A DNA stretch of 64,000 nucleotides, taken from contig NZ_BPQS01000021.1 of the NCBI RefSeq assembly GCF_022179385.1, positions 38,609 to 102,608 of the forward strand. The letters run 5' to 3'. Shown in pieces: positions 29,265 to 38,584 of the stretch. Below the pieces are notes generated by a model. That model worked only from the letters and a program-made list of their open reading frames with translations. It did no database searches and had not been told where the DNA came from. A program made the translations under genes and the position numbers. Source of the stretch: Methylobacterium longum (GTDB lineage: Bacteria > Pseudomonadota > Alphaproteobacteria > Rhizobiales > Beijerinckiaceae). How positions within the stretch are numbered: the first letter of the stretch is position 1; each line of letters begins with the position of its first letter.

Positions 29265-31430
29265 ATGACCTCCCGCATCCCGGACTTCGCCGAAATCCCG
29301 CTCGCCGGCGAAACGCTCGCGGTCGCGACCCCGGCGCTGGGCGAGCCCTGGATGACGCCGGAGGGCATCCCCGTGAAGGGCCATTACGGCCCGGAGGACC
29401 GGGAGGGCATCGAGTTCCTCGACACGTATCCCGGCATCGCGCCGTTCCTGCGCGGCCCCTACCCGACCATGTACGTCACGCAGCCCTGGACGATCCGGCA
29501 ATATGCCGGCTTCTCCACGGCCGAGGATTCGAACGCCTTCTACCGCCGGAACCTCGCGGCCGGCCAGAAGGGCCTGTCGGTGGCCTTCGACCTCGCCACC
29601 CACCGCGGCTACGATTCCGACCATCCCCGCGTCTCGGGCGATGTCGGCATGGCGGGCGTGGCGATCGACTCGATCTACGACATGCGCACGCTGTTCTCGG
29701 GCATTCCCCTCGACGAGATGACCGTGTCGATGACGATGAACGGCGCGGTGCTGCCGATCCTCGCCCTCTACATCGTCGCCGCCGAGGAGCAGGGCGTGCC
29801 GCCGCAGAAGCTCGCGGGCACGATCCAGAACGACATCCTCAAGGAGTTCATGGTCCGCAACACCTACATCTATCCCCCGAAGGGATCGATGCGGATCATC
29901 TCGGACATCTTCGCCTACACGTCGAAGAACATGCCGAAGTTCAACTCGATCTCGATCTCCGGCTACCACATGCAGGAGGCCGGGGCGACGAACGACCTGG
30001 AACTCGCCTACACGCTCGCCGACGGCGTCGAGTACATCAAGGCGGGGCTCGCGGCCGGCCTGACCATCGACCAGTTCGCCCCGCGCCTGTCGTTCTTCTG
30101 GGCGATCTCGACCAACTTCTTCATGGAGGTCGCCAAGATGCGGGCCGCGCGCCTGATCTGGGCGAAGCTCGTGAAGGGGTTCGATCCGAAATCCGAGAAG
30201 TCCCTGGCGCTGCGCACGCACTCGCAGACGAGCGGCTGGTCGCTCACCGCCCAGGACGTGTTCAACAACGTCACCCGCACCAACATCGAGGCGATGGCGG
30301 CGACGCAAGGGGGGACGCAGTCGCTCCACACCAACGCGCTGGACGAGGCGCTGGCGCTGCCGACCGACTTCTCGGCCCGGATCGCCCGCAACACCCAGCT
30401 GTTCCTGCAGCAGGAGAGCGGCACCACTCGGATCGTCGATCCTTGGGGCGGCTCCTACTACGTGGAGAAGCTCACCGCCGACATGGTGGCGCGCGCCTGG
30501 GAGCATATCCGCGAGGTCGACGGGCTCGGCGGCATGGCCAAGGCGATCGAGGCCGGCATCCCGAAGCTGCGGATCGAGGAGGCGGCCGCCCGCGCCCAGG
30601 CGCGGATCGATTCCGGGCGCCAGACCATCGTCGGCATCAACAAGTTCCGGGCCGACGACGAGATGGCGATCGAGCTCCTGCGGGTCGACAACGGCAACGT
30701 CCGCCGGCTCCAGATCGACAAGCTCAAGCGCCTGCGCGCCGAGCGCGACGAGGCGGCCGTCGCCGCGGGACTCGAAGCTCTGACCCGGGCCGCCGATGGC
30801 GACGGCAACCTCCTGGAACTCGCCGTCGAGGCGGCCCGCGCCAAGGCGACGGTGGGCGAGATTTCGGAGGCCCTGGAGAAGGCCTGGGGCCGGCACCGCG
30901 CCGAGATCCGCTCGATCTCCGGCGTCTACAAGCGCGAGGTGGGGGGCATGTCGCCAGTGGTCGAGGAAGTCCGTGCGCTGGTCGAGGCGTTCGAGGAGAA
31001 CGACGGCCGCCGGCCGCGCATCCTGGTCGCCAAGATGGGTCAGGACGGGCATGACCGCGGCCAGAAGGTGATCGCCTCGGCCTTCGCGGATCTCGGCTTC
31101 GACGTGGATATCGGGCCGCTCTTCGCCACGCCGGCCGAGGCCGCCCGGCAGGCGGTGGAGAACGACGTGCACATCGTCGGCGTCTCCTCGCTGGCAGCCG
31201 GCCACCTGACCCTGGTGCCGGAGCTGAAGGCGGCGCTGACCGAGCAGGGCCGGGACGACGTGATGATCGCGATCGGCGGCGTGATCCCGCCGGGCGATTA
31301 CGCGGCGCTGACGGCCGCCGGCGCGGCGGCGATCTTCCCGCCCGGTACGGTGATCGCCGAGGCGGCGGCCAAGCTGATCCGCGCGCTGAACGAGCGGCTC
31401 GGCTACGAAGCGCGACAGGCGGCGGAGTAG
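29265..31430 (+). CDS. Methylmalonyl-CoA mutase (large, catalytic chain)
   Basis: A 721-residue adenosylcobalamin-dependent mutase interconverting succinyl-CoA and (R)-methylmalonyl-CoA, used in propionate metabolism and in the ethylmalonyl-CoA pathway of methylotrophs. The N-terminal TIM barrel includes 'GLSVAFDLATHRGYDSDHPR' and 'YHMQEAGATNDLELA' with substrate-binding residues. The C-terminal B12 domain carries 'GQDGHDRGQKV' (cobalt-ligand Asp-x-His-x-x-Gly), 'VGVSSLAAGH' and 'IAIGGVIP'. Length fits the alpha chain (MCM/ScpA type). No small beta chain or MeaB chaperone gene is adjacent, so the partner lies elsewhere or is not needed. The AT-rich spacer 29158-29264 may contain its promoter. 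Confidence 0.97.
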   Translation: MTSRIPDFAEIPLAGETLAVATPALGEPWMTPEGIPVKGHYGPEDREGIEFLDTYPGIAPFLRGPYPTMYVTQPWTIRQYAGFSTAEDSNAFYRRNLAAGQKGLSVAFDLATHRGYDSDHPRVSGDVGMAGVAIDSIYDMRTLFSGIPLDEMTVSMTMNGAVLPILALYIVAAEEQGVPPQKLAGTIQNDILKEFMVRNTYIYPPKGSMRIISDIFAYTSKNMPKFNSISISGYHMQEAGATNDLELAYTLADGVEYIKAGLAAGLTIDQFAPRLSFFWAISTNFFMEVAKMRAARLIWAKLVKGFDPKSEKSLALRTHSQTSGWSLTAQDVFNNVTRTNIEAMAATQGGTQSLHTNALDEALALPTDFSARIARNTQLFLQQESGTTRIVDPWGGSYYVEKLTADMVARAWEHIREVDGLGGMAKAIEAGIPKLRIEEAAARAQARIDSGRQTIVGINKFRADDEMAIELLRVDNGNVRRLQIDKLKRLRAERDEAAVAAGLEALTRAADGDGNLLELAVEAARAKATVGEISEALEKAWGRHRAEIRSISGVYKREVGGMSPVVEEVRALVEAFEENDGRRPRILVAKMGQDGHDRGQKVIASAFADLGFDVDIGPLFATPAEAARQAVENDVHIVGVSSLAAGHLTLVPELKAALTEQGRDDVMIAIGGVIPPGDYAALTAAGAAAIFPPGTVIAEAAAKLIRALNERLGYEARQAAE

Positions 31431-31450
31431 CGGCGCCCGGAGCCGGCCTG

Positions 31451-31467
31451 CGACGGCAGCGCCGTCG
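31451..31467. terminator. Hairpin between converging mutase and PepSY genes
   Basis: CGACGGC (31451-31457) and GCCGTCG (31461-31467) form a perfect 7-base stem with a 3-base loop, 20 bases past the mutase stop. It lies in the 140-base gap to the converging gene. No T-tract was seen. Confidence 0.4.
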
Positions 31468-31570
31468 GCGGTCGCGCTCCGCCCGGAGCCGTTCAGGAAC
31501 TCTGCCGCCGCGGCTCCCACCAGGGGCAGGCTTTCGTCGCCGGACCGGCCGCCGCCGACGCGGGTGCTGC

Positions 31571-33127
31571 TCAGATCGGGGCCCCGGTCGCCCTCGCCGA
31601 GACGCGGCGGGACGGTCCGTCGTGCCGGCCGATCGTGCGGGCCGCGAACAGGATCAGGGCGGCGACCACCAGCATCGCGCCGTCGAAGGCGAGGAAGACC
31701 GGCTCGCCCGGCCCGTCGCCCGTGAGCCGAAGGGCGGCGCCGCGTCCGGTGTCGGCCAGCGCGACGGCGCCGAACAGCCCCGCCGCGACCGTCAGCGTCT
31801 CGGGCCAGACCCGCCGGTGCGTCCGCAGGAAGGCGGTGCCGGCGACGAGGAGCCAGACGGCGAAGAACGTCCGGACCTCCCAGTCGGCCCGGTCCGGCAG
31901 GGCGACCGGCAGGAGCCGGTTGGCCAGGAAGTACCCGGCGATCGCCGCCGGCATCCCGGCGATCGTCGCGACGTTGAGGCCTTGAACGAGGCGCAGGCCG
32001 AGGCCCCGGGCCGCGGTTCCCTTGGGCAGGCGCGCCGCCGTCCACAGCAGCAGCCCCGTCGCCACCATGGCGCTGCCGGCGAGGCCGCACAGGAAGAACA
32101 GCATCCGCAGGGCCGGGCCGGCGAAGTGCGCCTCGTGCAGGCCGACCATCGTGGCGAAGGTCTTGGTCGCCGGCCGCAGCCCCCCCGCGCGCACCTCCAC
32201 GACCGCCCCGGTGATCCCGTCGAAGGCGATCTGCGGGTGCTCGTGGGAGAGGCCGTGCGGCTCCTCGAACACCGCCACCACGGTCGCGTGCGCGTCCTTC
32301 GGGTTGACGATCGTGATCCGCTCCAGGGGCTCCGCCCGCATCGCCAGGGCGCGCGCCACCATCGGCCCGACCAGGGCCAGCGTGCCGGGCAGGCCGGCGG
32401 GCGGGCGCGGCGCGGTGATCTGGCCGGATTCGGCGAAGTAGCGCTGGCTGTCGCCGCGATAGGCCGTGCTCACCCCCCAGGGCACGTACATCACCATGAG
32501 GGTCGCGAGCCCGGTATAGGTGATCATCAGGTGGAACGGCAGGGCCAGGACACCCGTGACGTTGTGCGCGTCGAGCCAGCCCCGCTGGGCGGACTTGTCC
32601 CGGCGGAAGGTGAAGAAGTCGGCGAAGATGCGCCGGTGCGTCACGAGACCCGAGATCAGCGCCACCAGCATGATCAGCGCGCAGGCGCCGACGATCCAGC
32701 GCCCCCAGAGCGGCGGCAAATTCAGTTCGAAGTGGAAACGGTAGAGGAAATCCCCGCCCCGGGTTGCCCGCAGGACGGCCGGCGCGCCGCTGTCGGGATC
32801 CAGCATGACGTGGCCGGCCGGCCGGCCCGGCCCCGTCCGCCAGAACAGCTCCAGCACCGGCCTGTCCGGCCGCGGCAGGGCGATGAACCACGTCCGCGCG
32901 CCGCCCGCCTGCGCCTGGAGGTAGGCGACGCCGCGCTCGGCCGCCGCCGCCAGATCCGCCGGCCCGAAGGTCCTGTCGGTGCGGAGTTCGGGCCGCATCC
33001 ACTGCGAGATCTCGGCCCGGTAGTAGCTCGCCGTGCCCGTCACGAAGACGGCGAACAGCACCCAGCCGACGACGAGGCCCGACCAGGCGTGGAGCCACGC
33101 CATCGACTGCCGGAAGGTCTTGCCCAC
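31571..33127 (-). CDS. PepSY-associated transmembrane protein (iron-regulated type)
   Basis: A 518-residue inner-membrane protein of the PepSY_TM family, often encoded with siderophore receptors and proposed to reduce ferric siderophores. Features are the N-terminal helix 'AWLHAWSGLVVGWVLFAVFV', the periplasmic PepSY region with 'LDPDSGAPAVLRATRGGDFL', and later helices with conserved His such as 'LPFHLMITYTGL' and 'VGLHEAHFAG'. The C-terminus has three or four further helices. It begins 10 bases after the TonB receptor stop on the same strand, so they form an operon for iron uptake. Biochemical activity in this family is not well established. Confidence 0.88.
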   Translation of the reverse strand: MGKTFRQSMAWLHAWSGLVVGWVLFAVFVTGTASYYRAEISQWMRPELRTDRTFGPADLAAAAERGVAYLQAQAGGARTWFIALPRPDRPVLELFWRTGPGRPAGHVMLDPDSGAPAVLRATRGGDFLYRFHFELNLPPLWGRWIVGACALIMLVALISGLVTHRRIFADFFTFRRDKSAQRGWLDAHNVTGVLALPFHLMITYTGLATLMVMYVPWGVSTAYRGDSQRYFAESGQITAPRPPAGLPGTLALVGPMVARALAMRAEPLERITIVNPKDAHATVVAVFEEPHGLSHEHPQIAFDGITGAVVEVRAGGLRPATKTFATMVGLHEAHFAGPALRMLFFLCGLAGSAMVATGLLLWTAARLPKGTAARGLGLRLVQGLNVATIAGMPAAIAGYFLANRLLPVALPDRADWEVRTFFAVWLLVAGTAFLRTHRRVWPETLTVAAGLFGAVALADTGRGAALRLTGDGPGEPVFLAFDGAMLVVAALILFAARTIGRHDGPSRRVSARATGAPI

Positions 33128-33137
33128 GGCGGCCGCC

Positions 33138-35480
33138 TCACCAGCGGTAGCGCAGGGTCGCGTAGACCGTGCGCGGCAGGCCGTAATAGCAGCCCGAATA
33201 GGTGAAGCAGCCGGTCACGTAGCGCTCGTCGAGGAGGTTCTGCACGTTGATCTGCGCGCTGAGGCCGGTGAGCCGCGGGTCGAGGTGCTTCATGTCGTAG
33301 GAGGCGACGGCGTCGACCAGCACGCTCTCCGGCACCTTGAAGGTGTTGGCCGGATCGCCCCAGGACGGGCCGAGGTAGCGCACGCCGCCGCCGAGGCCGA
33401 GGCCGAGCAGCGGGCCGTCGGTGAAGCGGTAGTCGACGAACAGCGAGGCCGTCATGTCCGGCACCTGCACCGGCCGCAGGCCCTGGAGCGGCACCTGACG
33501 GCGGGTCAGGTCGTTCGTGGTGAAGCCGGTGTCGCGGACGTTGCGGATATCGAGGAGCGAGAAGCCGCCGATCAGGCTCAGACCCTCGGCGACGGTGGCC
33601 CGCGCCTCGAACTCGACGCCCTGCACGCCGACCTCGCCGGTCTGCACGACGAAGCCGGGATTGACCGGGTCGGTGGTGGTCGCGTTCGAGCGGCGGATGT
33701 CGAAGAACGCGGTGGTCAGCAGGATGTCGGTGCCCGGGGGCTGGTACTTGATGCCGGCCTCGTACTGGTTGCTGGCGATCGGGACGGGGATGCGCCCGGA
33801 CGAGCCGAAGGCCGCGTCGAAGATCCGCCCGGTGACGATCGGCTCGAACGCCTCGCTGTAGGAGACGTACGGGGCGATGCCGCTGTCGAACAGGTAGAGC
33901 AGGCTGGCGCGGCCGGTGAAGGCCTCGGCCGGCACGTCCTGGATGGTCAGCCCGTTCGGCGCGAAGGTGCGGGTCGGGCCGGTCTGCCGGGCGGTGTCGT
34001 AGCGGCCGCCGAGGGTCAGGACGAAGCGGTCGACCTTCGCCTGATCCTGGAAGTAGACGCCGGTCTGCTGCGCGTCGATCCGCGCGGTCGACGTGAAGGC
34101 GGGGAAGCGGATCGGCAGGTCGTGGTCGGGGGCGAGGGCGTTCAGGCCCGTCGTCGCCGGGAACGGCCCGGTGACCGACCGCGTGCTGAAGGTCCGGTGG
34201 TCGACGCCGAGCAGCGCCGTGTGGGCGATCGGGCCGGTGTCGAAATCGGCGATGAAGTTGTTGTCCATCGTGTAAGCTTCGATGTCGACCTGGGTGCCGC
34301 CGACCGAGCGGCCGATGGCCGGGCCGCTCGTGTACGGGCCGTTGACGTCGCCGAAGGTCGTGAACACGCTGCGGTAGTCGCCGTTCGAGCGCAGGTAGCG
34401 GCCGGCCGAGTGGAAGCGCAGGTTCTCGGTGATCCGGTGGTCGAACAGGTACTCGATGGAGGCCTGGGTGCGGTCGGAACGCTCGATGGTGCGGTCGCCG
34501 TCGTAGAAGTTCACCGGCAGCCGGCCGAAGACGCCGTTGCCGAAGTTGCGGGGAAACACCGTACCGACCGCCGGGAAGCCGCCGTAGAAGCCCGAGAACG
34601 GATCGCGCTGATAGTTGCCGATGATCGTGAGCGAGGTGTCGGCGGAGGGCCGCCACGTGATGCTGGGATTGATGAAGGCGCGCTCGACCTTCGTGGTCAC
34701 GGCCGGCCCGTCGCCGTTCCAGCCGAGCCCGATGACCCGGTAGGCGAACTGGTCGGCGAGGCCCGGGATGTCGGATTCGATCGGCCCGCCGATATCGAAG
34801 CCGCTGCGCACCTCGCTGAAGCCGCCGCCCTGGACGAAGATCTCGCCGTGCCGGACGAATTGCGGCACCTTCGAGACGAGGTTGACGAGGCCGCCCGGGC
34901 CGGACTGCCCGTAGAGGACCGAGGCCGGCCCCTTGATGATGTCGACCCGCTCCAGGCGGTAGGGATCGACCGTGGGGAAGGCGTCGCGGTTGCCCGGCAG
35001 CGCCATGTTGTCGAGGAAGATCGGGGCGGCGAAGCCGCGGATGAAGAACTGCTCGAGGCGCGTCGAGCCGGCGCCGCCCCGCTGCTCGGTGGTGACGCTC
35101 GGCGTGTAGCGCAGGGCCTGATTGATGGTCAGGGCGTTCTGATCCTCGATCTGCTGGCGCCCGATGACGGAGACCGACTGCGCCGTCTCGACGATGGGCG
35201 TGTCGGTCTTCGTGCCAACCGTGCTGCGGCTGGCGACGTAGCCCGGCACGGCGCCGTTGGCCCCGCCGGCCCCGTACAGGTCGCTGTTCAAGGTGCGCCT
35301 GCGCCCCTCCCCCATCACGCTGAGTTCGGAGAGTTCGACATCCGCGGCGGGCGCGGGCTCGGCGAGCGCGGCCGTCCCGATGGAGAAGATAGACGTCGTC
35401 GATACAAATCCGACGCGCAACAGCCATTCTGCACAAAATGGCGCCCGCGATGCGGATCTACGGCCGGACGGTCTCGACAT
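33138..35480 (-). CDS. TonB-dependent siderophore receptor
   Basis: A 780-residue outer-membrane receptor that imports a ferric siderophore using TonB energy. From ATG 35480 there is a signal peptide ending about 'STTSIFSIGTAALAEPAPAA'. A candidate TonB box 'ELSELSVMG' follows. The plug domain contains 'SVIGRQQIEDQNALTINQAL' and 'FIRGFAAPIFLDNMAL', with 'GPASVLYGQSGPGGLVNLVS'. The 22-strand barrel ends in the expected aromatic residue ('ATLRYRW'). An upstream TTG at 35498 is possible. The siderophore class is not predictable, though the plug resembles FhuA/FpvA-like receptors. Fur or Irr control is likely from family habit, but I could not identify a box. Confidence 0.95.
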   Translation of the reverse strand: MSRPSGRRSASRAPFCAEWLLRVGFVSTTSIFSIGTAALAEPAPAADVELSELSVMGEGRRRTLNSDLYGAGGANGAVPGYVASRSTVGTKTDTPIVETAQSVSVIGRQQIEDQNALTINQALRYTPSVTTEQRGGAGSTRLEQFFIRGFAAPIFLDNMALPGNRDAFPTVDPYRLERVDIIKGPASVLYGQSGPGGLVNLVSKVPQFVRHGEIFVQGGGFSEVRSGFDIGGPIESDIPGLADQFAYRVIGLGWNGDGPAVTTKVERAFINPSITWRPSADTSLTIIGNYQRDPFSGFYGGFPAVGTVFPRNFGNGVFGRLPVNFYDGDRTIERSDRTQASIEYLFDHRITENLRFHSAGRYLRSNGDYRSVFTTFGDVNGPYTSGPAIGRSVGGTQVDIEAYTMDNNFIADFDTGPIAHTALLGVDHRTFSTRSVTGPFPATTGLNALAPDHDLPIRFPAFTSTARIDAQQTGVYFQDQAKVDRFVLTLGGRYDTARQTGPTRTFAPNGLTIQDVPAEAFTGRASLLYLFDSGIAPYVSYSEAFEPIVTGRIFDAAFGSSGRIPVPIASNQYEAGIKYQPPGTDILLTTAFFDIRRSNATTTDPVNPGFVVQTGEVGVQGVEFEARATVAEGLSLIGGFSLLDIRNVRDTGFTTNDLTRRQVPLQGLRPVQVPDMTASLFVDYRFTDGPLLGLGLGGGVRYLGPSWGDPANTFKVPESVLVDAVASYDMKHLDPRLTGLSAQINVQNLLDERYVTGCFTYSGCYYGLPRTVYATLRYRW

Positions 35481-35879
35481 TATATCGACTCTAAACAACG
35501 ACTATTGGGTTATTACGTTCGTGTATGCCCAGTATCACGGATCCGTGATCCGGGTGTGTTTTTGATGATACAGATCCCTGAAAGGTATATTTGTATTGAT
35601 CTAATGAAAAAGCGGGGGTGTGCGGAGGCGCGCGGAGGCGGATGGTGCCTCCGGCAGACTGCACACGGCCTCGGGGAGCGTTCCGGCGGGCTGCTGCGAA
35701 ATCCGCCCGTCCTCGCGCTCGGAGCGAAGCGCGCGCGGCGCCGATGCGCCTTGAGCGGCGATCCACGGATCGTGATCGCCGACCTTTGCAGCCCGGACGC
35801 GGCATGATTGGATGAAGGCCAGCAATCCGTACGGGCCGTGGGCGATGTCCGGCGTCGGCTCTGCCAGCGAGGAAGCGCC
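35481..35879. promoter_or_regulatory. Divergent intergenic region upstream of the TonB receptor
   Basis: About 400 bases. The 35465-35610 part is distinctly AT-rich for this window and most likely contains the receptor promoter and an iron-response site. I could not match a Fur or Irr consensus by eye. The right side leads into the VOC gene at 35880. Confidence 0.4.
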
Positions 35880-36356
35880 ATGATCGCCAAGAACACGATC
35901 TGCCTCTGGTACGACAAGGACGCCGAGGCCGCCGCGCGCTTCTACGTCGCGACGTTCCCGCAGAGCGCGATGGGGGCGGTTCACCGGGCGCCGGCCGACT
36001 ACCCGTCGGGACGCGCGGGCGACGTGCTGACGGTCGCGTTCACGGTGGCCGGTCTTCCCTGCATCGGCCTGAACGGCGGATCCGTCTTCCGGCACAGCGA
36101 GGCCTTCTCGTTCCAGATCGCCACCGACGATCAGACGGAGACGGATCGCCTCTGGGACGCGATCGTGAGCCATGGCGGGCAGGAGAGCGCCTGCGGTTGG
36201 TGCAAGGACCGCTGGGGCATCTCGTGGCAGATCACCCCGCGCGTGCTCACCGCTGCTCTGGCGGCCGGCGGCGAGGAGGCGACGCGGGCCTTCGCTGCCA
36301 TGATGACCATGCGCAAGATCGACGTGGCGGCGATCGAGGCGGCCCGGCGCGGCTGA
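35880..36356 (+). CDS. VOC superfamily protein (PhnB/3-demethylubiquinone methyltransferase-like)
   Basis: A 158-residue protein of the vicinal oxygen chelate fold, PhnB-like group, often annotated as 3-demethylubiquinone-9 3-methyltransferase although that activity is not established. Family marks: 'NTICLWYDKDAEAAARFYVA' at the start, 'FTVAGLPCIGLNGG', and 'WGISWQITPRVL' near the end with 'MMTMRKIDVAAIEAA'. The ATG at 35880 has GAGGAA 6 bases upstream. It stands alone, and the function is unknown. Confidence 0.87.
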   Translation: MIAKNTICLWYDKDAEAAARFYVATFPQSAMGAVHRAPADYPSGRAGDVLTVAFTVAGLPCIGLNGGSVFRHSEAFSFQIATDDQTETDRLWDAIVSHGGQESACGWCKDRWGISWQITPRVLTAALAAGGEEATRAFAAMMTMRKIDVAAIEAARRG

Positions 36357-36909
36357 CGATGCCTCGGCCCGTCACGGTCCGGAACGTGGCCGCGGCGACC
36401 GCCCTCCGGACCGCGCCGGAGAGCTCCTTCCAGGCGACCTGACCGCATCTCAGGAGGAGGGTGAGGGCCGGATGCGCGCGGTCGCGCTTCGATGTCGACG
36501 CCGGGGCACACGCACGAATCTCGCGGCGTCGCCGACGCGGCCAGTGCGCTGTCGGGTATCGGCAGAACGCTGCTTCCTGGCCCGTCCGCAGGCCTGTGTC
36601 GGCACCGCGCAAGGCATATGCAGGATGCCCTCGAACGGCTGAGTCCGATCCAACTCGGCAGCGCGTCGGGCAAGTGGGAACGGCCGAACCCGGCCCGGGG
36701 GCGGAAGGCCCGCTTCAGAGCAGGTACGCCACACCAGCCGACGCGTCGCCGCCAGCGCAGCCAGATTGTAGCGGCCACGCTCCGCATTGTCTGAAGGCAG
36801 AAGCGTTCAGCTGGCACTCTGGCGGCCATGCCTGATCGCGGGAGACTTGCGTGACGGCTTCCGACAGGTGTCAAATTTGCTCTTCGCCGTCCTGACTGGA
36901 GTGGGGGGC
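36357..36909. other. Intergenic region before an AraC gene
   Basis: About 550 bases without a supported gene. It presumably includes the promoter of the AraC gene near its right end. Short open frames here are low-complexity and lack ribosome-binding sites. Confidence 0.4.
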
Positions 36910-37824
36910 ATGAGCGAAGCCAGCGACGACCGGATCGGCAAGGGGCGGTGGGCGCTGCCCTCGGCGAACCTTCTTCTCTCTTCGGACGGACGAAGATGGA
37001 CGGGGATCGCAGCCGAGACGAGACGGCACTCGACCGGTGAGCTGCCCGAGATGATCTCGGATCGGACCGTCGTCGCCTTGGCGCTGCGCGGCAATCCGGA
37101 CGCCGTGATCCACCGGCGCGGGAACGGCCTCCACCAAGCTACCCGGGCCGCGACCGGTACCTATTGGCTGTGCCCGGAAGGCGTGTCGGAGGATTCCATC
37201 CGCATCACGGCCGCAATCCCGGCGATGCTCCACATCTACTTGCCTCACCAGCCCTTCCATGTGCTGTCGCGCGAGGACGCGTTCCCGGACCTCGATGCCA
37301 CGACCGTCCTGTACGCGGCCGGTCCCCATGACACGTGGATCACCGAGGTCGGCTGGGCTATCGCTGCGGAACTCGCATGCGAGACAGCATCGGGGAAGCT
37401 GCTGGTCGAGAGCGCGGCCTTGGCGCTCGCCGCGTCCCTGGCGCACCGGCATTCGGGCAATCGCCTACCTCCTGGCGCTCGGGGTGGGCTTCCGCACGCG
37501 CTGGACGCGATGCGGCTCTCGAGGGTGCGGGACTTCATCGACGCCAACTTGGACCGCGACATCGGTGTGGACGATCTGGCGGCGGTCGCCTGCCTCAGCC
37601 AGTATCACTTCATCCGCGCGTTCAAGGCGGCGACGGGCCTGCCGCCGCACCGTTACCTCGGGCTTCGGCGTCTCGAACGCGCCAAGGCGTTGCTTCGGCT
37701 CGGGCACATGTCCCTGGCGGACATCGCCCTGGCATGCCGCTTCTCGTCGCAAGCGAACTTCACGCGAGCATTCCGACGGTCGGTTGGGCTGCCGCCGGGC
37801 GAGTATCGCCTCCGCTTCGGCTGA
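36910..37824 (+). CDS. AraC family transcriptional regulator
   Basis: A 304-residue regulator with a variable N-terminal effector domain. The C-terminal double HTH covers about residues 205-302: 'DIGVDDLAAVACLSQYHFIR' for the first helix-turn-helix and 'MSLADIALACRFSSQANFTR' for the second, ending 'VGLPPGEYRLRF'. The ATG at 36910 follows GGAGTGGGG; an upstream start at 36787 is less likely. It lies 340 bases upstream of the cupin and oxidoreductase pair on the same strand, which it may control. The inducer is unknown. Confidence 0.9.
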   Translation: MSEASDDRIGKGRWALPSANLLLSSDGRRWTGIAAETRRHSTGELPEMISDRTVVALALRGNPDAVIHRRGNGLHQATRAATGTYWLCPEGVSEDSIRITAAIPAMLHIYLPHQPFHVLSREDAFPDLDATTVLYAAGPHDTWITEVGWAIAAELACETASGKLLVESAALALAASLAHRHSGNRLPPGARGGLPHALDAMRLSRVRDFIDANLDRDIGVDDLAAVACLSQYHFIRAFKAATGLPPHRYLGLRRLERAKALLRLGHMSLADIALACRFSSQANFTRAFRRSVGLPPGEYRLRFG

Positions 37825-38164
37825 CGCATCCGGCGGCTGGCCCTCAGCTCGGCAATCCGTGAACAAGGAAGCGCAATCCGGGACAACACGGCCGAGGCGG
37901 ATCGCGTCAGACTGCACCCGCCTCCGTCGTCGGCGGCAGGGCCGCACGGTGGCACGGCTGTGCCAAGATCCGCCTGCCTGAGCATCGCGAAGGCTCGGCC
38001 GGCCTATCGATGCGCAGGCCCGGCGCTTGTCTTGAAGGGAGTCTCGGATGCCTCCGCTCCCAGGCAAGGGGTCCAAGACAGGCCGGGGTCGAGATGGACT
38101 CGACGCCGGAGCACGTGGTCGGAGTGCTCGGAAGTATCCACGGGTTCGAGTTGGAAGCACGGTC
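37825..38164. other. Intergenic region upstream of the cupin gene
   Basis: About 340 bases with no supported gene. It should hold the promoter of the cupin/oxidoreductase pair. No operator repeats are obvious. Confidence 0.4.
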
Positions 38165-38581
38165 ATGAAGAAGTCTGTGATCGTCGCGTCGGCGGCGCTG
38201 GCGCTGGTCGGACAGGTGCGAAGCGTCCTGGCCGAGCCCGGGCGGCACGAGCGTGTCACGCCCGTCTTCAGCGCCGCCATTCCCAACGTAACGGGGAAGA
38301 GCTTGGTCAGCGCGGTCGTCGACTATCCTCCGGGCGCGAAATCACCGCCGCACAGGCATGCCGCCTCCGCCTTCGTCTACGCCTTCGTGGTGTCCGGCGC
38401 GGTCCGCAGCCAGGTCGGCGACGCGCCGGCGCGGGTCTACCGGGCCGGCGAGAGTTTCTCCGAACCCCCGGGTGCGCATCACGCCACCAGCGAGAACGCC
38501 AGCGACACCGAGCCCGCACGGCTCCTGGCCGTCTTCATCCTCGACACCGACGATCATCCGCTCACGACGCCGGACCCCTAG
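38165..38581 (+). CDS. Secreted cupin-domain protein
   Basis: A 138-residue precursor with a signal peptide (residues 1-23, 'SAALALVGQVRSVLA') and a single small cupin barrel. The metal-binding motif 1 is visible as 'PGAKSPPHRHAASAFVYAFV' (two His and later acidic positions), followed by 'GAVRSQVGD' and 'YRAGESFSEPPGAHHATSEN' with motif 2 His. It probably binds a divalent metal in the periplasm; the reaction is unknown. The next gene begins 3 bases after its stop, so the two are co-transcribed. The start lies in a weak GGAAG context. Confidence 0.88.
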   Translation: MKKSVIVASAALALVGQVRSVLAEPGRHERVTPVFSAAIPNVTGKSLVSAVVDYPPGAKSPPHRHAASAFVYAFVVSGAVRSQVGDAPARVYRAGESFSEPPGAHHATSENASDTEPARLLAVFILDTDDHPLTTPDP

Positions 38582-38584
38582 CCC

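Noticed and set aside
29055..33098. A long minus-strand frame antisense to methylmalonyl-CoA mutase and running into the PepSY gene region
   Set aside because: It is the mirror frame of conserved genes in high-GC DNA, and its residues are the typical Arg/Asp/His-rich antisense pattern.
35481..35620. A possible Fur or Irr box upstream of the TonB receptor
   Set aside because: The region is AT-rich and in the right place, but no clear palindromic match was found by eye.
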